NCBI RefSeq assembly: GCF_001942495.1
Contig: NZ_MKZS01000001.1
Span: 1,612,552-1,651,773 of the forward strand
Length of the DNA stretch: 39,222 nt
DNA from: Moorena bouillonii PNG
GTDB taxonomy: Bacteria; Cyanobacteriota; Cyanobacteriia; Cyanobacteriales; Coleofasciculaceae
Direction: 5' to 3'
Numbering within the stretch: position 1 is the first letter of the stretch; every line of letters starts with the position of its first letter. The position numbers and the translations under genes are program-made. This document shows positions 33,188-39,222 of the stretch, one piece after another. The notes beneath the pieces were generated by a model that worked only from the letters and a program-made list of their open reading frames with translations, was not told the DNA's origin and made no database searches.

Positions 33188-34594
33188 ATGAGCGCGAGAA
33201 CACTGTTTGACAAAGTTTGGTATTTACATAGTGTTGGCACGTTGCCTTCGGGTCAGACTCAACTATTTATTGGTTTACACTTAATTCATGAAGTTACTAG
33301 TCCCCAAGCCTTTGCGATGCTGCGGGAACGGGGATTGAAGGTGCTGTTTCCGGAACGCACTGTGGCAACGGTAGACCATATTGTTCCGACGGAAAACCAA
33401 GGTCGTCCGTTTGCTGATGTCTTGGCAGAGGAGATGATGCAAGCGTTGGAAAACAGTAGTAAGGAGTTTGGGATTCGATTTTATAATATCGGCTCTGGGA
33501 ATCAGGGCATTGTCCATGTGATTGCTCCGGAACAGGGATTGACTCAGCCAGGCATGACGGTGGCTTGCGGGGATTCCCATACTTCGACTCATGGTGCGTT
33601 TGGTGCGATCGCATTTGGAATTGGTACTTCTCAAGTCCGTGATGTCTTAGCCTCCCAAACCTTGGCATTGTCTAAGCTTAAGGTTCGCAAAATTGAGGTG
33701 AATGGCAGTTTACCCCCAGGGGTTTACCCGAAAGATGTGATCTTACACATCATTCGTAAATTAGGGGTCAAAGGTGGTGTTGGCTATGCCTATGAATATG
33801 CTGGTACTACCTTTGAGCAGATGTCGATGGAAGGACGGATGACTGTGTGTAATATGTCCATTGAGGGGGGCGCTCGGTGTGGCTATATTAACCCGGATCA
33901 GGTAACCTTTGACTATCTTAAGGGGAAAGATTTTGCTCCCAAGGACGCAGATTGGGATCAGGCGGTGGCTTGGTGGAACAGTATCCGCTCCGATGACGAT
34001 GCCGTGTATGATGATGTGGTTAAATTTGAAGCGGCAGACATTGCGCCTACAGTGACCTGGGGGATTACACCAGGTCAAGGAATTGCGGTTAATGAAACTA
34101 TTCCGATACCGGAGAGTTTGCCAGAAACAGAAAGAGCGATCGCACAACAAGCCTATGAGTACATGCAGCTAACTCCAGGCACAGAGATTCAAGGCACAAA
34201 GGTGGATGTGTGTTTTATCGGTAGCTGCACCAATGGTAGACTGACTGACCTGCGAGAAGCCGCTAAATTTGCTCAAGGTCATCATGTGGCTGAGGGAGTC
34301 AAAGCCTTTGTGGTTCCAGGTTCGGAACGGGTCAAGCAAGAAGCGGAAGCAGAAGGACTCGATCAAGTCTTTGTCGAGGCTGGGTTTGAGTGGCGAGAGC
34401 CCGGATGCTCAATGTGTTTGGCAATGAATCCGGACAAACTCCAAGGGAGTCAGATTAGTGCTTCCTCTTCTAACCGTAATTTTAAAGGTCGTCAGGGGTC
34501 TTCCACAGGACGGACATTATTGATGAGTCCAGCAATGGTTGTAGCCGCAGCGGTTAAAGGGGAAGTGGCTGATGTTCGGGAGTTGATGGTATAG
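33188..34594 (+). CDS. leuC: 3-isopropylmalate dehydratase large subunit
   Basis: With LeuD it isomerises 2-isopropylmalate to 3-isopropylmalate in leucine synthesis. The 468-residue aconitase-family chain has three cysteines for the [4Fe-4S] cluster: Cys347 in [11 protein letters not shown] as the first of the pair region, and Cys407 and Cys410 in [25 protein letters not shown] and [13 protein letters not shown] are also conserved. The length is standard. leuD follows 11 bp later, so the two form one operon. Confidence 0.97.
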   Translation: MSARTLFDKVWYLHSVGTLPSGQTQLFIGLHLIHEVTSPQAFAMLRERGLKVLFPERTVATVDHIVPTENQGRPFADVLAEEMMQALENSSKEFGIRFYNIGSGNQGIVHVIAPEQGLTQPGMTVACGDSHTSTHGAFGAIAFGIGTSQVRDVLASQTLALSKLKVRKIEVNGSLPPGVYPKDVILHIIRKLGVKGGVGYAYEYAGTTFEQMSMEGRMTVCNMSIEGGARCGYINPDQVTFDYLKGKDFAPKDADWDQAVAWWNSIRSDDDAVYDDVVKFEAADIAPTVTWGITPGQGIAVNETIPIPESLPETERAIAQQAYEYMQLTPGTEIQGTKVDVCFIGSCTNGRLTDLREAAKFAQGHHVAEGVKAFVVPGSERVKQEAEAEGLDQVFVEAGFEWREPGCSMCLAMNPDKLQGSQISASSSNRNFKGRQGSSTGRTLLMSPAMVVAAAVKGEVADVRELMV

Positions 34595-34605
34595 GAGCAG
34601 GTCTG

Positions 34606-35208
34606 ATGAGTAGTGAAGTAAAGATGATTACCGGAACAGGAATTCCTGTAGTAGGGAATGATATCGACACCGACCGGATTATCCCAGCTCGATTTTTGCG
34701 CTGTGTGACCTTTGATGGTCTCGGACAACAGGTTTTTGTTGATGACCGCGCTCAAGCTAACGGACAACATCCCTTTGACCAACCCCAGTATCAAGGTGCA
34801 ACGGTTTTAGTAGTAAATGGTAACTTTGGCTGTGGATCTTCACGGGAACATGCCCCTCAAGCGATCGCAAGATGGGGGATTCAAGGTATTGTCGGAGAGA
34901 GTTTTGCCGAAATCTTTTTTGGTAACTGCTTGGCGATGGGGCTTCCCTGTGTCACAGCTGACTCAGAAACCGTGAAGCAATTACAAACAAGCCTCCATCA
35001 GAATCCTGAAATCCCGATGACCTTGGATTTGGAAGAGATGCAAGTCTATTGTGGTGAGTTGCAGGCTTCTGTGTTTATGGAGGATGGACCAAGAAACATG
35101 CTGCTGACTGGGACTTGGGATACTTGTGGACAACTGGTTGCTCAAGTAGAAGCGATTCGGGCGACAGCGGCTAGGTTGCCTTATATGGATTGGGGAGTTG
35201 TTTCCTAG
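34606..35208 (+). CDS. leuD: 3-isopropylmalate dehydratase small subunit
   Basis: Small swivelling subunit of isopropylmalate isomerase, 200 residues. Conserved stretches: [15 protein letters not shown] near the N-terminus and [29 protein letters not shown] lies a few bases before the ATG, a good ribosome binding site. It completes the leuCD operon. Confidence 0.97.
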   Translation: MSSEVKMITGTGIPVVGNDIDTDRIIPARFLRCVTFDGLGQQVFVDDRAQANGQHPFDQPQYQGATVLVVNGNFGCGSSREHAPQAIARWGIQGIVGESFAEIFFGNCLAMGLPCVTADSETVKQLQTSLHQNPEIPMTLDLEEMQVYCGELQASVFMEDGPRNMLLTGTWDTCGQLVAQVEAIRATAARLPYMDWGVVS

Positions 35209-35366
35209 TAGCCGATTAACTAGTAGCTGGTTAACTAGACATCAATTGAGAATAGATCACAACATTTTGATCTATTGTTGTATAAACTCAAGTGATGTCA
35301 ACTATTATACAAATGTTAAATTAGTTCCTAGCCAGTCACAAGCCTCTAAAGCAGAATATCTAAACA

Positions 35367-35591
35367 ATGAAAGAACAACTAGAGAAACGTCTTCAACAAC
35401 TCAAAGCTGAGTACGAATCTGGTCAAAAAGTTTTGGCTGAATTAGAAACTAAGCAAGCTAATGTCAAGCAAACGTTGCTGCGGATCGCTGGCGCGATTCA
35501 AGTGTTAGAAGAAGAATTGGCCAACGTTGAACAGGAAAATAATTTTGTGGACCCTAAAGTGGCTAGTGAAATAGTTAACACTGACCAGTGA
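35367..35591 (+). CDS. Small coiled-coil hypothetical protein
   Basis: A 74-residue protein, almost wholly a predicted coiled coil (MKEQLEKRLQQLKAEYESGQ and onward, Leu spaced by heptads) with an acidic tail. No catalytic motif, signal peptide or membrane segment. Similar short coiled-coil proteins are often conserved in cyanobacteria, but I cannot assign a function. It lies between leuD (159 bp before) and the DUF1460 gene (74 bp after) on the same strand. It may be co-transcribed with the latter. Confidence 0.65.
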   Translation: MKEQLEKRLQQLKAEYESGQKVLAELETKQANVKQTLLRIAGAIQVLEEELANVEQENNFVDPKVASEIVNTDQ

Positions 35592-35664
35592 ATAGATATG
35601 GGTTAACAGATCAAAAGTGGTTCTCCCTTGGCGTTCGGTTTAGGTTAGGTTTATAGGTTTAAGA

Positions 35665-36666
35665 ATGAAAAAAAGCTTGAGGCTAGCTGCGCTTTTGTAT
35701 ATACTCACGTGTTGTGTGGCTTCTGGTTTAGTATCTCAAGCTACTGTTGAGTCAGAATCTGGTCAACTAGGCCATAAACGATTAATTACTAGTAAATTAA
35801 TTAGTAGCACTATATCCGAATCATTAAAGGATAGGGCTGAGTCACTGATGATAGCCCAATTTCCCCTACCAGAAATTAGTGACCCAGCAGATAAAAAGCG
35901 TTTCGAGCAGGTGATGGAGTATGCGATCGCAAACCACTTGTCTGAGCGTCCGCTCCCAGAGATCATGCAAGCGATCGCAAAGCAATTTCTGGGCGCAAGC
36001 TACAAAGCTCACTTATTAGACCAAGCTAGCCAAGAAACCCTAGTTATCACTCTCAATAAATTTGACTGCGTCCTCTTTGTGGAAACCATTCTAGCCCTAG
36101 CGCGAGGGATAGCCGTAAAGGATTATTCTCAACAGACCTTTGTCAATCACCTTCGTGACCAGCGTTATGGGGATGGTAATCTGAATGGCTATTGCAGCCG
36201 ATTACACTATTTCTCTCAATGGATTGATGACAATCAGAGAAGGGGCACAGTTAAAAACATAGCGCTAGATTTAGGAGGAGTATCCCGCCAGAAAACTCTC
36301 AACTACATGAGTAAACACAGGGGTAAGTACCCATCTTTGGTCAGGTATGAGTCAAATTACCAGTGTATTGTAGCCATGGAAGCTAATCTGAAGCAGACAA
36401 CTGTTAATTTCATTCCCCATGATCAGATTAGGAAAGCCTACAATCAACTGCAACCAGGGGATATCATTGGCATTGCTACTACTATTCCTGGTCTAGATGT
36501 CACCCACACTGGGTTAGTGTATCGTACTGCTGACGGAAATATCGGTTTTATTCATGCATCACCTGCTGGTAAAGTTACCATTGCCCGTGATTTACAACGG
36601 TATGCCAGACATGTTAGACATTCCGTTGGGATTGTAGTCGCTCGACCGGTTGATCCTGGTTTTTGA
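35665..36666 (+). CDS. DUF1460 / N-acetylmuramoyl-L-alanine amidase-like protein
   Basis: Predicted exported or membrane-anchored cell-wall hydrolase of the NlpC/P60-like DUF1460 family, 333 residues. The N-terminus (MKKSLRLAALLYILTCCVAS) is a signal peptide; paired cysteines at 16-17 leave a lipoprotein possible but the lipobox is poor. Catalytic residues fit the family: Cys135 in NKFDCVLFVETILALARG and His281 in DVTHTGLVYRTADG, with GFIHASPAGKV further on. It would act on peptidoglycan peptides in the periplasm. The 3' end faces a group II intron on the other strand; AACCGGA repeats near 36729 may help end transcription. Confidence 0.85.
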   Translation: MKKSLRLAALLYILTCCVASGLVSQATVESESGQLGHKRLITSKLISSTISESLKDRAESLMIAQFPLPEISDPADKKRFEQVMEYAIANHLSERPLPEIMQAIAKQFLGASYKAHLLDQASQETLVITLNKFDCVLFVETILALARGIAVKDYSQQTFVNHLRDQRYGDGNLNGYCSRLHYFSQWIDDNQRRGTVKNIALDLGGVSRQKTLNYMSKHRGKYPSLVRYESNYQCIVAMEANLKQTTVNFIPHDQIRKAYNQLQPGDIIGIATTIPGLDVTHTGLVYRTADGNIGFIHASPAGKVTIARDLQRYARHVRHSVGIVVARPVDPGF

Positions 36667-36809
36667 TCCAGGTGTTCCGGTCTGTTTGTCATTGCCGCAT
36701 TATCTGAGATACTCTTAAACTGTCATAAACCGGAAGAAAACCGGATAAAACGGTCAAGGTGCAATTATTAGAGTCGATGTCCGGTATTACCCGGAGCACC
36801 TCTCCTTCA

Positions 36810-36843
36810 AATCCGTACGTGACGGTTTCCCGTCATACGGCTC
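36810..36843 (-). ncRNA. Group II intron domain V
   Basis: The 34-nt catalytic hairpin: GAGCCGTATGACGG, a GAAA tetraloop, then CCGTCACGTACGG. It matches the near-invariant domain V pattern of bacterial introns. The adjoining domain VI hairpin spans about 36767-36805. Confidence 0.85.
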
Positions 36844-36852
36844 CTGGGTATT

Positions 36853-38373
36853 CTAGTCTTTCGACTTGCCCCCGTGGATATATTGGTGACAGCTTTGGTG
36901 AACGGCCATGAGGTTGTTCTCCTTCCAGTTGTCGTGGTTCCCATCAATGTGGTGTAAGTGTACTCTTTCTTCATTGATGAATTTTAATCCGCAATATCCG
37001 CAGGAATGGTTTTGCTTGTTCAAAGCTGTCGAGGTTGCATTGTTGTAGAGTTTGCTGTTTCGCTTACTCCAGTAGACTAAGTCTCCGTTATATGGGGACT
37101 TAGTCCCTTTAACCATTGTGTGGCCGTTTTCTTTCCATGGTACTTTTGGAAAGGCTTTTCCTAACAGTTTCTTTGATTTATACCGATTTATTGTTTTCTG
37201 CTTTCGGAATTTTCTTTCGGCAGCTTTCATCGGGAAATATAGGTTGTTAGGTGAGTCTTCCATGCAGCACCATTTATGGTAGTTTCTCCAGCCTCTTACA
37301 ATGGGTGCCAGTTTCTTTGCTTTGACTTCTGCACCATAGTTCGAGCTGTTAATTATGGTTTTTACTTTCTTTAGGAAGTTTTTGAGATTCTCCTTAGCGG
37401 GGTAGCTCTTAAATCTTCCGTCATATTGGACTCGAAAGTACCAGCCCAAGAAGTTAAATCCATCTGTCGTTTTGGTTAGCCTGGTTTTTTCTTCACTGAT
37501 TTCCATTCCTCTTTCGGCCAGAAAGGTTTTGATTTTATTCAAGACCTTTTCTGCATTGTCTTTTGGCTTAAGAAAAATCACCATGTCGTCTGCGTATCGG
37601 ACGCTTGGGTGTATTTCCTCTATTCCGTCAAGTGCGATGTTGGCAAGTAGTGGGCTGACCACCCCTCCCTGCGGGGTACCTTGTTCAGGGAACTCCGGGT
37701 TGACTCCTGCCTTTAGACATCGGTGTATCCCGGTCTTTAGACTTGCTGGAGCAATTAACCTGTCCATAATGGATTTGTGGGAGATACGGTCAAAGCACTT
37801 CTTGATGTCTAGTTCGATTACTCTTTTGTTAATGCCGTTTTTATTAGATTGCAAGTGGTTTGCTATCTGTCTTTGGGCATCGTGAGCACTGCGTCCAGTC
37901 CTAAACCCGTAACTCCGGGCGTGAAAGGTTGCCTCGTGTGCTGGTTCGAGAGCGTATTTTGCGATTACTTGCCATGCTCTATCGGCGATTGTAGGTACTT
38001 TAAGAATTCTTACCTTTCCGTTCTTTTTTGGGATTGGTATTTCACGTAGTCGGTTATGTTTCCAGACGTGGACATAATCGTTCAGTTCTTTTAGTAGCTT
38101 GAATCGCTCTTGGTGTCGTAGGGCTGTCTTCCCATCGACTCCGGCGGTGCGTTTACCCTGATTTAATTGTGTTACTTGACGGATAGCCAGTAACTGTGCC
38201 GAACGAGATTTTAGAATCAGTTTCTGTAGAGACCGTGCTTTCCTCAAATCTCCAGCTTGAACTGCTTTAAATACTCTTCTTTGTAGGCGGAAAAGGTTTT
38301 TATGGAATTGCTTCCAGTCCTGCTTTTTCCAAAGGTCACTAGATTTTTGTCTGTGTCTACCCATGCTCTTCAT
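36853..38373 (-). CDS. ltrA: Group II intron reverse transcriptase/maturase with HNH endonuclease
   Basis: Multifunctional protein that helps the intron splice and drives retrohoming. The 506-residue chain has an RT0 region (DWKQFHKNLFRLQRRVFKAV), the RT core with RSYGFRTGRSAHDAQ, QGGVVSPLLANIALD and the catalytic YADD, the maturase X domain (GFNFLGWYFRV to IVRGWRNYHKW), and a C-terminal HNH nuclease (CGYCGLKF, HLHHIDGNHDNWKENN, SCHQYIH). All catalytic motifs are kept and no frameshift is seen, so the element is probably functional. A second ATG three codons in is an alternative start. The gene lies in intron domain IV and ends next to domain V, as usual. Confidence 0.95.
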   Translation of the reverse strand: MKSMGRHRQKSSDLWKKQDWKQFHKNLFRLQRRVFKAVQAGDLRKARSLQKLILKSRSAQLLAIRQVTQLNQGKRTAGVDGKTALRHQERFKLLKELNDYVHVWKHNRLREIPIPKKNGKVRILKVPTIADRAWQVIAKYALEPAHEATFHARSYGFRTGRSAHDAQRQIANHLQSNKNGINKRVIELDIKKCFDRISHKSIMDRLIAPASLKTGIHRCLKAGVNPEFPEQGTPQGGVVSPLLANIALDGIEEIHPSVRYADDMVIFLKPKDNAEKVLNKIKTFLAERGMEISEEKTRLTKTTDGFNFLGWYFRVQYDGRFKSYPAKENLKNFLKKVKTIINSSNYGAEVKAKKLAPIVRGWRNYHKWCCMEDSPNNLYFPMKAAERKFRKQKTINRYKSKKLLGKAFPKVPWKENGHTMVKGTKSPYNGDLVYWSKRNSKLYNNATSTALNKQNHSCGYCGLKFINEERVHLHHIDGNHDNWKENNLMAVHQSCHQYIHGGKSKD

Positions 38374-38998
38374 TGATTTGTATTTTCTGAACCCCGTGAC
38401 CAGTTTCCGGTCACATCTTACCCACCAGTAGGGATTAAGTTTGGCATAACTTACTGAGGTTACGACCTGTCCTCAGACCTTTATTTCGCTGGTGTTTTTA
38501 CTCGTTCCATCTATCAGATTGTTATGGCGATTTAGAGCAGTCCAATTTGCCTATCCTCTTCTCGGAGTTTACAGCTGTCACAATTAATAACGGAGAATAA
38601 AAGGATGAAGTCCACACGATGTTCCTCTCAGATTGTGGCTCCAGGCTAAGACACTTTTCTAGGACTTGTTTACTCTTGTCGCCTCCCCGTTAGCGCCAGT
38701 GTTTAGGTATCTGTTTCCCCTCTGATTGCGCCCTGTTGCCAGCTTCACTCTGACAGATTGCCGTCTGTCTCGGTGTGGCCAGGTAGGGAGTCACCTGTTC
38801 TCCTCAGGGGTGAGGTTTTCACTCACATCCGTAGGACAGTTAGGATTTTGGAAGGTTTCCCTTCGTTTATCCCCTTACTCATACCCCTCGGTTCTCCCGA
38901 GGCTCCTAGTAAGAACGAGCCGCACTATTGTTGCCTGAGTGAGGGGTGGTCATACAGTAATTGGAGTTGAACCTTCCACCCATCTGTCTAGGCGTTCC

Positions 38999-39154
38999 TC
39001 ACATCTCGATGAGGAGTTGCTTGAAAGCCTGGTTCTTAGTATGTTTAGAGTCAAGCCATTCAAGCTCAACCGCATCTACCAAGTCCAGCCCCCATCCTTC
39101 CAACCAACGCGCGGTACGACGCAACAAAACTGCCTGAACCTCGGCTCTACTCAT
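38999..39154 (-). CDS. Short exon-like ORF between two group II introns
   Basis: A 51-codon frame, MSRAEVQAVLLRRTARWLEG and on to AFKQLLIEM, with even, protein-like composition. The frame is also open upstream of this ATG to the 3' end of the neighbouring intron (ITRYM before the Met). It could therefore be the 3' exon of a gene that the upstream intron interrupts, rather than an independent gene. Family not recognised. No Shine-Dalgarno is seen. Confidence 0.4.
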   Translation of the reverse strand: MSRAEVQAVLLRRTARWLEGWGLDLVDAVELEWLDSKHTKNQAFKQLLIEM

Positions 39155-39168
39155 GTACCGGGTAATTT

Positions 39169-39222
39169 ATTAAACTAAGCCGAGGAGTCGCCTCCCTGAC
39201 TCGTCTTCAGAACCGTACGTGA
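39169..39222 (-). mobile_element. 3' end of a second group II intron (cut by window edge)
   Basis: The minus strand enters the window as TCACGTACGGTTCTGAAG, the 3' half of a group II domain V. A domain VI hairpin (GACGAGTC, GGGAGGCGACTCCTCGGC) follows, with a TTTAAT end near 39169. Sequence differs from the intron at 36767-38925, so this is another intron, not a duplicate read. The rest lies outside the window. Confidence 0.75.

Larger units (their letters stand above)
36767..38925 (-). mobile_element. Complete group II intron (chloroplast-like class) with encoded maturase
   Basis: A retroelement ribozyme of about 2.16 kb. The 5' end is placed at 38925, where the minus strand reads GTGCGGCTCGTTC, fitting the GUGYG start. 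Domain V lies at 36810-36843 (GAGCCGTATGACGGGAAACC and its 3' half), 10 nt after the maturase stop. Domain VI follows, with a 3' end near 36767 (CTCTAAT). The 5' non-coding part 38374-38925 holds domains I-III and the start of IV; plus-strand open frames there are not genes. Ends are read by motif and may shift by a few bases. Confidence 0.8.

Noticed and set aside
36853-38373. Possibility that this reverse transcriptase drives diversification of the kinase-FGE genes
   Set aside because: It has the maturase X domain, an HNH domain and an adjacent domain V, so it is a group II intron protein and not a DGR reverse transcriptase.
38726-39178. Several plus-strand frames of 70-79 codons at the right end
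   Set aside because: They lie antisense to the group II intron's structured 5' part and to the exon-like ORF; no domain support.

Overview
The window comes from a cyanobacterium, most likely a large-genome filamentous one. The sequence shows more than 20 copies of the HIP1 octamer GCGATCGC, arrays of 7-bp tandem repeats (STRR type), and cyanobacterial gene sets: the ndhA-ndhI-ndhG-ndhE operon, short-form HisG, a cyanobacterial RNase E with an Arg-rich C-terminus, and CHASE2- and FGE-linked Ser/Thr kinases. The mix of STRRs, dispersed GTTCGCGTAGCG elements, group II introns and IS607 resembles Moorena/Lyngbya-type Oscillatoriales; that genus-level guess is inference.

Layout. 1-5.8 kb: a CHASE2 membrane Ser/Thr kinase, a DUF1350 hydrolase-like protein, a small exported protein and hisG, separated by hairpins and MITE-like elements. 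5.8-7.7 kb: a pterin module on the minus strand (a PTR1/FolM-like reductase, a FolX-like epimerase/aldolase and a shortened FolK-like kinase). A clean 224-bp MITE with an 8-bp target duplication sits 17 nt upstream of folX. 7.9-11.2 kb: an orphan OmpR-type response regulator, then the rne-rnhB operon. 11.2-13.1 kb: a repeat-rich stretch with no convincing gene. 13.1-16.6 kb: an IscS/NifS cysteine desulfurase and two divergent unknown DNA-binding-type proteins flanking a perfect 20-bp palindrome. 16.8-18.0 kb: a kinase-FGE gene collapsed by an in-frame deletion. 18.4-20.4 kb: a Nudix hydrolase overlapping a DNA photolyase gene. 20.4-21.9 kb: repeats, a coding remnant and a decayed hicBA toxin-antitoxin locus. 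21.9-26.4 kb: a nucleotide-sugar epimerase, purD, and an intact zinc-ribbon/kinase/FGE protein. 26.6-28.4 kb: an IS607-family element (tnpA serine recombinase and tnpB). 28.6-31.8 kb: ndhAIGE with repeat-filled spacers. 32.1-36.7 kb: rhomboid protease, leuC-leuD, a small coiled-coil protein and a DUF1460 cell-wall amidase-like protein. 36.8-39.2 kb: a complete group II intron with an RT/maturase/HNH protein, preceded on the same strand by a short exon-like ORF and the 3' end of a second group II intron.

Most functional genes are housekeeping. The accessory interest lies in five places: the pterin cluster and its MITE; the kinase-FGE pair whose C-termini look like diversity-generating-retroelement variable regions; the eroded hicBA locus; the tandem group II introns; and several families of modular hairpin repeats, some nested within each other.
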